The notes beneath the pieces are model-generated. The model made no database searches. It had not been told where the DNA came from and was given only the letters and a program-made list of their open reading frames with translations. A stretch of DNA of 13,607 nucleotides from positions 1 through 13,607 of the forward strand of contig CALKMA010000021.1 in assembly GCA_937993755.1 (NCBI GenBank). Reading direction: 5' to 3'. The translations under genes were made by a program, and so were the position numbers. Source of the DNA: HGM13233 sp900762805. Its GTDB lineage: Bacteria > Bacillota > Clostridia > Oscillospirales > Ruminococcaceae. Positions 6,320 to 13,394 of the stretch are shown in pieces. How positions within the stretch are numbered: position 1 is the stretch's first letter; every line of letters begins with the position of its first letter.

Positions 6320-7144
6320 CACTTTTTGTTAAAAAAACAGGGTGTTTGAAAGACGGGCGGCCAAAGCTTGCCGCCGCAGGGCAGGCGCCGACCGGAAACA
6401 CATAAAGATCAGGCGCTGCAGGGCAGGCGATATAGCCTTGACTGCCGCCGGCCGGCAGCAGGCCGGGGGGCAAAGGAAACAGAACCCGGCAGGGCAAGCC
6501 CGAACGGCTTGCCGACGCGGACTGACAGTTGGCCGAGGGCCAAGGGCAAGGGACGCGGCACAGCATGGGAACCGGCGTTGGCAATAAGCCGAAAGCACCC
6601 CGGCGGCATAAAACGACGGATGAGCAGGTGGGCATTCAGACCGGCGGGTCGGAATGAAACCGGGGCGCGGATAGGAAAGCAGGAACGGGACGGGAAGGAT
6701 TTCCCGCGTCGTACCGCTCCCGCCCGATTTGCGCAAGACAGGGGCTGCCGAGCGGGCCGCAGGCGCCGGTCACGGGTGTGCTGTTTTTTCTTCGATCTGC
6801 GCAAGGCAGGGATTGCCGAGCGGGCCGCAGGCGCCGGTCACGGGCGTGCTGTTTTTTCTTCGATCTGCGCAAGGCAGGGACTGCCGAGCGGGCCGCAGGC
6901 GCCGGTCACGAGCGTGCTGTTTTTTCTTCGATCTGCGCAAGGCAGGGACTGCCGAGCGGGCCGCAGGCGCCGGTCACGGGCGTGCTGTTTTTTCTTCGAT
7001 CTGCGCAAGGCAGGGGTTGCCGAGCGGGCCGCAGGCGCCGGTCACGAGCGTGCTGCCTTTTCTCTGACCAGCATAAAACAGGTGTCATTCTTGCTGCTTT
7101 TGTCTGATTTTCTGACGCGGTGTCGGCCGGGGACGGGGCGTTTC
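6320..7144. other. Long GC-rich intergenic region without a convincing gene
   Basis: More than 800 bases lie between two divergent promoters. Long plus-strand frames are open here (one runs 6368-7231), but they lack ribosome-binding sites, read the same repeat in different frames and have Arg/Gly/Ala-rich products, so I treat them as non-coding. The left half has clean inverted repeats: GGCGGC/GCCGCC around 6356-6375, GGCAAGCC/GGCTTGCC at 6493-6513 and TTGGCC/GGCCAA at 6529-6543. None has a T-run. The right half is the 68-bp tandem array described separately. Confidence 0.6.
6726..7055. repeat. Tandem array: five copies of a 68-bp unit
   Basis: Copies start at 6726, 6794, 6862, 6930 and 6998, each opening with GAT(C/T)TGCGCAAG and closing with GTGCTGTTTTTTCTTC; the last copy diverges at its end. 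The core CCGAGCGGGCCGCAGGCGCC is identical in all five. Differences are few: the bases after AGGCAGGG, and CACGGGCG against CACGAGCG. The latter alternates from copy 2 to copy 5. Because 68 is not a multiple of three, the array cannot code for a repeated peptide. Each unit could form a short bulged stem (CGCC/GGCG plus GCA/TGC) before its T6 run, faintly terminator-like, but the GAG variants weaken it. There are no spacers, so it is not CRISPR. Confidence 0.92.
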
Positions 7145-7173
7145 TTGCCTCCGCCGGCGCTTTGTGGTAAAAT
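7145..7173 (+). promoter_or_regulatory. Promoter of ttcA, predicted leaderless start
   Basis: TTGCCT (7145-7150), 17 bp, then TAAAAT (7168-7173) preceded by TGG, which makes an extended -10. The six bases GCTTCC lie between the -10 and the ATG, which puts the expected +1 on the A of the start codon at 7180. Confidence 0.6.
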
Positions 7174-7179
7174 GCTTCC

Positions 7180-7908
7180 ATGCGAAGCATTGAAAGTAAG
7201 GTTAGAAAAGCCGCAGAAACCTACGGCATGATACAGGAGGGCGACCGCATTGCCGTCGGCATATCGGGCGGCAAGGATTCGCTGGTGCTGCTGTCGGCGC
7301 TGGCCGGGCTGCGGCGCTACTATCCCGCCCGTTTCGACGTGTGCGGCATCACCATTGACGGCCGCTTCGGCGGCGGCGACACCGATTTTTCAGCCGTTGA
7401 AGCGCTCTGCGGGCAGCTGGGGGTCCCCTACTATATCCGCCGCACCGACATGAAGCATATCGTGTTCGATGTGCGCGGGGAGAAGAACCCCTGCTCGCTG
7501 TGCGCCCGTATGCGGCGCGGCGCGCTGCACGATATCGCCGTCGAGCACGGCTGCAACAAGTTGGCCCTCGGCCATCATATGGACGATTTTGTCGAAACCT
7601 TTTTCATGAACCTCTTTAATGAGGGGCGCATCGCATCGATCCCGCCCGTCGCTTATCTTTCGCGCAAAAGCATCTACGCCATCCGCCCGCTGCTGCTCTG
7701 CACCGAGCAGGAGACGGCAGCGGCCGCCGCGCGCAATGCCCTGCCGGTCGTCAGGAGCGGCTGCCCGCGCGACGGACACAGCGAGCGCGAGCGGGTCAAG
7801 CAGTATATCAAGGAGATGGACCGCGAGTACCCCGGCTTTCTGACGCGCAGCTTCGGCGCGCTGGTGCGTGGGGATATCAGCGGCCTTGGACACCATGCAT
7901 CACGATAA
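7180..7908 (+). CDS. ttcA: tRNA 2-thiocytidine biosynthesis protein TtcA family
   Basis: The 242-aa protein is an N-type ATP-pyrophosphatase that fits the TtcA family, which thiolates cytidine 32 of tRNA with ATP activation and an iron-sulfur cluster. The PP-loop SGGKDS is at residues 29-34. The cluster ligands expected from E. coli TtcA are all present: Cys105 and Cys108 (NPCSLCARMRRG) and Cys195 (SGCPRDG). GHHMDD (131-136) and RPLL (169-172) are also typical. The protein is shorter than the E. coli enzyme, as clostridial members usually are, lacking a long C-terminal extension. No Shine-Dalgarno site precedes the ATG, consistent with the leaderless promoter reading. The next gene starts inside its last codons. 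A related sulfur-transfer specificity, such as another tRNA position, cannot be excluded from sequence alone. Confidence 0.88.
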   Translation: MRSIESKVRKAAETYGMIQEGDRIAVGISGGKDSLVLLSALAGLRRYYPARFDVCGITIDGRFGGGDTDFSAVEALCGQLGVPYYIRRTDMKHIVFDVRGEKNPCSLCARMRRGALHDIAVEHGCNKLALGHHMDDFVETFFMNLFNEGRIASIPPVAYLSRKSIYAIRPLLLCTEQETAAAAARNALPVVRSGCPRDGHSERERVKQYIKEMDREYPGFLTRSFGALVRGDISGLGHHASR

Positions 7909-9118
7909 CCCATCCTGCCGTGCGCCGGAAAGCGGCCGCACGGAAGCCCGCCGGGCATTCCTGCCGGGCCTTTGCGATAAAACGGGCGGCTTTGCCCGCC
8001 TGGTTTCCTTTTTCCGCGCCCGCGGCGGCGGGCTGCTGGCCGCGCTGATTCTTGCGCTGCCATTTCTTGCGGCGGCCGTCTATCCGGGCGAGCTGGCCTT
8101 TGTCCGCGACGGCGGCCAGATACGCGGCCGGCTGACGCGGCAGACCGAGGGGCGCGCCATTGCCGAGCAGGCCGGCTTTACGCTGGCCGGGCTGGACGAG
8201 GCGGCCGTCACCGAGCGCGACGGCTACCGTGTCGTGACGGTCGGACGCGCCTTTCCGGTGACGCTGATTTACCACGGCGAGCTGCTTTCGGCAGAGGCCA
8301 ACGCCAGCATGACGGTCGGCGATCTGCTGGGATACTGCCGGATCGAGTACAGCGAGGGCGACGAGATCAGCCCGGCGGCCGGCAGTCTGCTTTCCCCCGG
8401 CGACACCGTGCGTGTCGATGCGGTGACCTACGTCGAGCGCACCGTCAATGAGGATATCCCTGTCACCGCTGAGCGATGGGAGACGCCGCTGCTGGCTGAG
8501 GGCAAGGAGAAGCACGCCGAAAGCGGGCAGGCCGGCAATGCCGACCGCACCTACCGCGACCGCATCGTCAACGGTGTGCCCGAAAGCTCGGTTCTCGTCT
8601 CCGAGGAGCTCCTCACGCCCATGAAGCCCGACATAACGCTTGTGGGAAAAAAGGGCGCCGTCAGCTCGCACATCCCGTCCGACAGCCCGCTGCTGCCCGA
8701 CGGGCTGACGATAGAAAACGGCGTGCCGTCGCAGTATCAGGCGCTGTATGAGCGGGCCAACTGCACGGCCTACACCTCCCGCTACGAGAACGCCTACGGC
8801 GCCGGCGGCATAGGGCTGTTTCAGGGCTGTGTGGCCGTCGATCCCGCTGTCATACCCTACGGCTCGCTGCTTTATATCGCCTCGGCGGACGGCAGCTATG
8901 TCTACGGCTGGGCCATCGCGGCCGACTGCGGCGCCGCCATGCTGGCGGGGCACACCGATATCGACTGCTACTTTGACACCTACACCGAGAGCTGTCTTTT
9001 CGGGCGGAAATATCTGAATGTCTATGTCGTCTGCCAGCTGACGCAGACCGAGCTGGCGGCCTTCCGGTCGGTCACGGTCTCCGGCGGGCGGCTGTTCGAC
9101 GCGCGCATACCGAAATAG
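7895..9118 (+). CDS. Membrane-anchored G5 and 3D domain cell-wall protein
   Basis: The 407-aa protein has a basic cytoplasmic N-terminus of about 44 residues, one transmembrane segment at about 45-62 (GLLAALILALPFLAAAV), and an exported part. The exported part starts with a DUF348-like stretch (SMTVGDLLG, near 138-146), then a G5 domain at about 174-253 (VDAVTYVERTVNEDIPV to TLVGKKG). The C-terminus is a 3D domain at about 290-380, with its three aspartate blocks: VAVDPAVIPYG, AIAADCG and HTDIDCYFD. The 3D fold is the double-psi barrel of MltA/YabE/YocH-type lytic enzymes, so a role in cutting or remodelling peptidoglycan is likely. AADCG has Cys where Thr is usual, and the domain holds several other cysteines. 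ATG 7895 overlaps the ttcA end by 14 nt; GTG 7868 is a possible longer start. Neither has a good ribosome-binding site, suggesting coupling to ttcA. Confidence 0.85.
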   Translation: MHHDNPSCRAPESGRTEARRAFLPGLCDKTGGFARLVSFFRARGGGLLAALILALPFLAAAVYPGELAFVRDGGQIRGRLTRQTEGRAIAEQAGFTLAGLDEAAVTERDGYRVVTVGRAFPVTLIYHGELLSAEANASMTVGDLLGYCRIEYSEGDEISPAAGSLLSPGDTVRVDAVTYVERTVNEDIPVTAERWETPLLAEGKEKHAESGQAGNADRTYRDRIVNGVPESSVLVSEELLTPMKPDITLVGKKGAVSSHIPSDSPLLPDGLTIENGVPSQYQALYERANCTAYTSRYENAYGAGGIGLFQGCVAVDPAVIPYGSLLYIASADGSYVYGWAIAADCGAAMLAGHTDIDCYFDTYTESCLFGRKYLNVYVVCQLTQTELAAFRSVTVSGGRLFDARIPK

Positions 9119-9429
9119 CGTCTGCTGATGGGAAGAGGGCCGGCCTGCCGAGCCTGAAGCGGGGAGCCGTTTTGCGGCAGAGGCGGCAAGCGGCGCGGCG
9201 GTCCGGCCGTGCCGGAGCGCCATTTTACCCAAAAGGCTTTCATGCGCGGGGGAACGGCGAGGGGACTGCTGTTCTGAAGCGGCCCTGCTCCGTGGTAGAA
9301 GCAGAGGGCGGGGCGCTGCCTGTCCCGCCGTTCGCGGAGGATGAGCCTGCCGCCTTTGGGGGCTGAGCCGGCCCGCTTTTGATTCTTAACGGGCCGCACA
9401 GCGCCGTATTTTTTTCGGGAGGGAAAACC
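9119..9429. other. GC-rich intergenic region with inverted repeats
   Basis: I see no gene here. A weak terminator candidate lies at 9358-9380, where GGGGGC and GCC-GG-CCC form a bulged stem before GCTTTT. An inverted repeat CGGCCCG/CGGGCCG (9369-9375, 9390-9396, 14-nt loop) overlaps it and sits 34 bp before the next start codon, a position suited to an operator or leader hairpin. GGCGGG/CCCGCC (9307-9329) is another hairpin. No clear promoter is visible. Confidence 0.45.
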
Positions 9430-10644
9430 ATGACTGTCAATGCTGCTTTCTGCCCGGCCGCTCTTGCGGCCGACCGCGCCCCCGTTGTCGGGCTGTCCGC
9501 CCTTGCGCCGGCTGTCCGGCCGTTGGTGCGCCGCGGCGACGCCGACAAGCTGGTCTTTGCCGGGGCGGAGACCGGTGATTTTCTGTTCGGTGTCAACGCC
9601 GGCGGCCTGCTGGTGGCGCTGTTTGAATATCCGTCGCGCCTTGAAAGCCCGTCCAAGGGCTGCCCGGCCGCCGAGGCCGCGCAGGCGGCGCTCGATGAGG
9701 CCGGCTCGGCGACCGGCGCGCTTCAGGTGCTGCTCCGGCTGCTGGGGCGGGGCTTTGTCTGCTCGGCCCGCGGCCGGCAGGCGGCCTTTTTGCTTGCCTG
9801 TGCCGATGAGCTTCTGTTGCTTGAAACGGCCAATGAGCTTTGGGCCTGGCGGGCGCTCGACGATCTGGGGGCCGTCTGCTCCGACTGGTTCCTCGCCGGA
9901 AAATACAAGCTGGCGCATCCTGACGCTGCCGGCCACCCCGCCGCCAAAAACGGCGCACTCGATTTCGGGGCCGCCTTCGGCCGGAAGAACGCCGGCAGTC
10001 TGCGGCGCCTATCGGCCACACAAGTGCTCTACACGCTGGCCAACGGTCGGCCGGTACCCGACTGGCGGTCGGTGCTGCTCGGCGGGGACGCCAAGACCGA
10101 CCCGGCCGAGGGCGTCGATTTCATAACGATGCGGCAGGTGCTGGCACAGTCCGACCCCGCGCGGCCGGCCGCCGAAAGCATGTCGGTCGATCCGCTTGCG
10201 GCGAAGGATCTCTGCACCGCCGGCGCCGCCGTATTCCTGCCGCGCAGCCGCGTCCTTTGGTTCACGTCCGGCGCCGTGCCGCATCGGGCGCTCTACACCG
10301 CCGTCTCGCTCGACGCGCTGCCGGATGTCACGCCGGCGCAGTCGCAGGCCGAGTGGCTGGAGTGGGAGATCGTTCGCCGGAGCGCCGCCCTCGGCGGCCT
10401 GAGCGACCGATCGTATGTCGAAGCGCTCACGGACGCGCAGGAGCGCATCGACCGTCTGCCCCGCCGCGACTCGCTCACGGCTGACAGCGCCGCCATCGAA
10501 CAGCAGGTGCGCCGCTCGCTGCTGGAGCAATGCCGCCCGCTGTCCGAAAGCCTGCCGCTCCGCCCGCTGCGCCGTGCCCGCGCAAGGCGCGAAAATGAGG
10601 CCGTTCTGCGGCAGCTTCAGGCTCTCTCGGCCCGTCAGGGCTGA
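9430..10644 (+). CDS. Secernin/C69-type Ntn-hydrolase-like protein, divergent
   Basis: The 404-aa protein follows the secernin/C69 dipeptidase layout by my reading. A cysteine stands near the N-terminus (Cys8), then GVNAGGLLVALFEY (54-67) in the place of GxNExGLxxGNE. A helix follows (ALQVLLRLLGRG, 97-108), then AFLLACADELLLLETANELWAWRAL (119-142) matching the FLIADxxEAWVLETxGxxWAA block. VCSDWFLAGKYKLAHPD (149-165) matches the ISNxLTIGxxxDxxxP block. Later DFITMRQVLAQ (230-240) and CTAGAAVFLPR...LWFTSGAVPHRALYTAV (262-292) match the secernin middle. The usual FGKNSDR after the nucleophile is absent: PVVGLSALAP (18-27) stands there, so activity is doubtful. The end is Arg-rich and charged. 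No signal peptide. ATG 9430 is chosen for its GGGAGG site seven bases upstream. It forms its own unit before a strong terminator. Confidence 0.7.
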   Translation: MTVNAAFCPAALAADRAPVVGLSALAPAVRPLVRRGDADKLVFAGAETGDFLFGVNAGGLLVALFEYPSRLESPSKGCPAAEAAQAALDEAGSATGALQVLLRLLGRGFVCSARGRQAAFLLACADELLLLETANELWAWRALDDLGAVCSDWFLAGKYKLAHPDAAGHPAAKNGALDFGAAFGRKNAGSLRRLSATQVLYTLANGRPVPDWRSVLLGGDAKTDPAEGVDFITMRQVLAQSDPARPAAESMSVDPLAAKDLCTAGAAVFLPRSRVLWFTSGAVPHRALYTAVSLDALPDVTPAQSQAEWLEWEIVRRSAALGGLSDRSYVEALTDAQERIDRLPRRDSLTADSAAIEQQVRRSLLEQCRPLSESLPLRPLRRARARRENEAVLRQLQALSARQG

Positions 10645-10684
10645 TGCGCCGGCCGAAAGCGGCAGGCGGGAGAAGAAAACAGAT

Positions 10685-10718
10685 GCAGGGCCGCGGGCGA
10701 CCGCGGCCCTGCTTTTTT
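10685..10718 (+). terminator. Strong intrinsic terminator after the secernin-like gene
   Basis: GCAGGGCCGCGG (10685-10696) and CCGCGGCCCTGC (10701-10712) form a perfect 12-bp stem with a GCGA tetraloop and T6 (10713-10718). Confidence 0.95.
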
Positions 10719-10835
10719 GCGGATTTCCGCCGTATCTGTAATGCGATCATGTGTTTGTCCCATGAAAGTTTGTCTGAATAATTACTATTGTAATCTTTAA
10801 TAAAAAATGTAAAATAATAGACTGTACAGATATGC

Positions 10836-10864
10836 TTGTAATCTATGATCTTGCACTCTATAAT
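10836..10864 (+). promoter_or_regulatory. Promoter of the LPXTG protein leader
   Basis: TTGTAA (10836-10841), 17 bp, and a perfect TATAAT (10859-10864) lie in the AT-rich stretch. The start would be near 10871, leaving about 328 nt before the ATG at 11199. Confidence 0.65.
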
Positions 10865-10870
10865 TGTTTA

Positions 10871-11198
10871 CAATAATACAGAGATATCTATATCGACACC
10901 ACCACACCGAAGCGAAAAGCGGCGTGCCGCTCTTGGACGGTTCTTCCAGTCAGACTCCACCGCTTTTTTCAGAGAATACCTGCGGAAAATTCACGAAAAG
11001 GGGCCTGACTGAATTAAAGTGTACCCCCGCACAATCTGACAGACAGGCAGACAGACGGAAGATGTCTGTCCTTTTCGGCTGCCCCCAAAATACGCATACT
11101 CTTGATATAGGCGCGCTTCGCCTGTGCTTTTGCACGGGCGGGGCGTGCCTTTTTGCATGATCATAAATCCAATAAAAGCATGAAGAGGAGGAAAACCA
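10871..11198 (+). promoter_or_regulatory. Long structured leader, candidate attenuator
   Basis: This gene-free stretch between promoter and surface-protein start holds several hairpins. GACAGAC occurs twice (11038-11044 and 11050-11056) and either copy can pair with GTCTGTC (11064-11070), which is followed by CTTTTC. A strong terminator ends the leader. Upstream CGAAGCG (10908-10914) and GCGTGCC (10922-10928) could pair with the terminator's 5' arm and open it. I do not recognise a known riboswitch class. The terminator is seen; the switching is inference. Confidence 0.45.
11110..11154 (+). terminator. Strong terminator in the surface-protein leader
   Basis: GGCGCGC-TT-CGCCTGTGC and GCACGGGCG-GG-GCGTGCC form a stem of about 18 pairs, counting G-U pairs, with a TTTT loop and T11150-11154. 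It lies 45 nt before the ATG at 11199 with no other promoter visible between, so it would have to be read through for that gene to be expressed from the 10836 promoter. Confidence 0.85.
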
Positions 11199-13394
11199 AT
11201 GAAAACGAAGAAGCTATTGGCCCTGCTGCTCTGCCTTTGTATGGCGGCGGCATTCTGGCCGGCAGCAGCCCTGGCGGAGACTTCGCAGCCCACCCTTGTT
11301 ACAAGCATTGAAGTCACCATGATCAAACCGGCTGTGGGAAAATCCCCGAATTGGGATAAAGATGCCGTCCATTTTAAAACGGAACCTGCAGACAGCGTGT
11401 GGATTCGATCTTTACTTTGGGCACGAATTGCAGAAGAAGATTATAACGGAACAGATGCGGATAATTGGTGGGAAGGATTTTCTACCGATTTCTCAGTGTT
11501 TGAACCTGGCTACTACTACGCGGTGTTCATAGGTTTTGTGGCGGAGGAAGGCTATGCGATTGCCGAAACGGTTACCGCAAAAGTGAACTGTCGATCCAAT
11601 AAGGTGAATGTGAGCGAAGATAATAGCGGAGCAGTGCCGCCCATTGTCTTTTCCCCCTTGAGCCCCGTGGAGGAATCCGAATCTGTGCTCGTTACCCACA
11701 TTGAAGCCATCATCCCCGAACCGGCTGTGGGGGAATACCCGGCTCAAGGGATAAGCGACAGCGACTTTAGCGCAAAACCAAACGGCAGTGTGAGATTTCT
11801 ATTTGAGGGTGAAACAATAGCATGGCATCGAATTGCCGAAGCGGATTATACCGGAACAGATGAGGGCCACTGGGAATATTGGGAACATTATTTCTCCCAA
11901 CACGGTGTGTTTGAACCTGACTATTACTACAGGGCGAGTATAGCCTTTGTGGAGGAGGAAGGCTATGCGATTGCCGAAACGGTTAAAGGCTTTGTGAATG
12001 GCCAACCCAGTGAGGTGGAGGTGTATGTGGGCGAAGGCTATAGCTCGGCAACGCTGTTCATTGTTTTCGGTCTCTTGAAAGGAGAACTCCACATCATTAG
12101 GGCCTCCATCGACGCCCCGGTGCGGGGAGAAAAGCCGGCTACAGAACCTTCCACCTTCGAGGCGACGCCTGCAGACAGTGTGGGATTCGACAAGGTAGAA
12201 TGGAAGAAAATTGCCAAAGGGAATTACAATATAATCTATTTACATGACCTATACTATGCGTATGAGGGCAACTGGGAACGGATTGATCCCGACTCCGATA
12301 CGTTTGAAGACGGCTTCTATTATGCGGCGGATATGTATTTCGTCCCGGCAGAAGAAACTACGATCCCGGAAACAGTCATCGGAGCCGTGGACGACGAACG
12401 GGTCTACAACGTGTATCAAGGCCCTTATACTGCGCGTCTGAGAATGGTTTTTGAGCCATTGGAGGGGCTTGAAGAAATTACAAGCGTTGACGCCGCCATC
12501 ACCGTCCCGGCGCCGGGAGCAAAGCCGGATACAAAGCCCACCTTCACGGCGATGCCTGCAGACAGCGTGGGATTAGATCCCCATCTAACATGGAGTAGAA
12601 TTGCCGAAGAGAAGTATACAGGAACATATAGGGATGCCTGGGAGTGGCTTGATCCCGACTCCGATATGCTTGAATTTGAATACGGCTACTATTATAGGGC
12701 ATACATTGATATTACCACAAAGGGAGGCTACAGGTTTGCGGAAACAGCCGACATGACCGTGAACGATCGGCCGAGCGACGGCACCCATGTTGAAACGAGC
12801 TTTGGCAAGTACGGGGCGTGGCTGAGCATCGTCTTCGAGCCGCTGCACACCCACACCGCCGGAACGAAGTGGGAGCACGATGAGACCCAGCACTGGAATC
12901 TCTGCACGGCAGATGACGGCGAAAAGATGAACCTCGCCGCCCACACGCCGGGCGACTGGATCATCGACACCCCGGCGACCGTCGAGATGGAGGGCACAAA
13001 GCATAAGGAATGCACCGTATGCAAACGCACTTTGGAAACCGGGACCATTCCGCCGACCGGCAGCGAGCATGAGCATAGCTATGGCTCCGAGTGGAAACAC
13101 GATTCCGACAACCACTGGAAGGAGTGCGCCTGCGGCGAAAAAACGGATATGGCGGCGCACAGCTTTATGTGGAAGGTCGATAAGGCGGCCACGGTCGCCG
13201 ATACCGGCCTCAGGCACGAGGAATGTACCGTCTGCGGCGCGAAGCGCAATGAGAAAACGGTCATTGCCCGGCTGCCGGCCCGCGACAATGAGCTGCCGGA
13301 GACGGGTATGCTGTGGTGGCCGGTACCGATCCTGCTTCTGATCGGTCTGGCGCTGCTGCTCATCGGCTTCAAGGCCAAAAGGAGCAAGCAGTAA
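11199..13394 (+). CDS. LPXTG-anchored surface protein with four Ig-like repeats and two Cys/His modules
   Basis: The 731-aa protein has a Sec signal peptide (basic KTKK, hydrophobic core, cleavage probably after ALA-E at 26-27). Its C-terminal sorting signal has LPETG at 699-703, a hydrophobic helix (707-723) and a basic tail (KAKRSK), so sortase should link it to peptidoglycan. Between are four divergent repeats of about 125-135 residues (31-160, 161-296, 297-426, 427-550). Each runs P-x-x-G-x-x-P, (A)DSV, a W-x-x-IA-x-x-x-Y motif, F-x-x-x-YYY, AETV..VN and IVF-x-PL. This is the plan of the Ig-like beta modules frequent in gut clostridial surface proteins. Residues 551-690 form two related modules with H.HxxGxxW.H...HW..C and KECTVC patterns, possibly metal-binding; the first lacks one cysteine. 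AGAGGAGG precedes the ATG at good spacing. The repeats are AT-richer than the 3' end. Ligand unknown. Confidence 0.93.
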   Translation: MKTKKLLALLLCLCMAAAFWPAAALAETSQPTLVTSIEVTMIKPAVGKSPNWDKDAVHFKTEPADSVWIRSLLWARIAEEDYNGTDADNWWEGFSTDFSVFEPGYYYAVFIGFVAEEGYAIAETVTAKVNCRSNKVNVSEDNSGAVPPIVFSPLSPVEESESVLVTHIEAIIPEPAVGEYPAQGISDSDFSAKPNGSVRFLFEGETIAWHRIAEADYTGTDEGHWEYWEHYFSQHGVFEPDYYYRASIAFVEEEGYAIAETVKGFVNGQPSEVEVYVGEGYSSATLFIVFGLLKGELHIIRASIDAPVRGEKPATEPSTFEATPADSVGFDKVEWKKIAKGNYNIIYLHDLYYAYEGNWERIDPDSDTFEDGFYYAADMYFVPAEETTIPETVIGAVDDERVYNVYQGPYTARLRMVFEPLEGLEEITSVDAAITVPAPGAKPDTKPTFTAMPADSVGLDPHLTWSRIAEEKYTGTYRDAWEWLDPDSDMLEFEYGYYYRAYIDITTKGGYRFAETADMTVNDRPSDGTHVETSFGKYGAWLSIVFEPLHTHTAGTKWEHDETQHWNLCTADDGEKMNLAAHTPGDWIIDTPATVEMEGTKHKECTVCKRTLETGTIPPTGSEHEHSYGSEWKHDSDNHWKECACGEKTDMAAHSFMWKVDKAATVADTGLRHEECTVCGAKRNEKTVIARLPARDNELPETGMLWWPVPILLLIGLALLLIGFKAKRSKQ
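11289..12851 (+). repeat. Four in-frame ~130-codon repeats of the surface protein
   Basis: Units lie at about 11289-11678, 11679-12086, 12087-12476 and 12477-12851. Units 1 and 2 are closest to each other (GYAIAETV and IAE(E/A)DY(N/T)GTD are shared almost exactly). Units 3 and 4 share DPDSD and ADSVG. This suggests an old pairwise expansion. Confidence 0.8.
12852..13268 (+). repeat. Two Cys/His modules in the surface protein
   Basis: Module 1 covers about residues 552-621 and module 2 about 622-690. Shared marks are WEHD/WKHD, QHWNLC/NHWKEC, AAH, ATV and ECTVC. Module 2 has CAC and CTVC, a possible four-Cys site; module 1 has a single Cys in its first half. Codon use is GC-richer than in the preceding repeats. 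Confidence 0.7.

Noticed and set aside
6478..6492. ACAGAACCCGGC resembling the 3' conserved part of RNase P RNA
   Set aside because: The matching 5' element (GAGGAAAGTCC type) and the expected helices are absent on either strand, so this looks like coincidence.
6726..7055. CRISPR array
   Set aside because: The repeats are contiguous 68-bp units without variable spacers, and there are no cas genes.
6368..7231. 287-codon plus-strand ORF across the repeat region
   Set aside because: It has no ribosome-binding site, is Arg/Gly-rich, reads the 68-bp repeat in shifting frames and runs into ttcA. The other frames over the array are equally open.
7877..9232. 451-codon minus-strand ORF opposite the G5/3D gene
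   Set aside because: The plus strand carries clear domains. This is an antisense shadow of GC-rich codons without a start signal.
9022..9936. 304-codon minus-strand ORF opposite the secernin-like gene
   Set aside because: Low-complexity Arg/Gly/Pro product antisense to a recognisable family, with no ribosome-binding site.
10864..11160. 98-codon plus-strand ORF in the surface-protein leader
   Set aside because: It starts at a TTG without a ribosome-binding site, inside the promoter -10, and its end is the terminator stem, so it is better explained as leader RNA.
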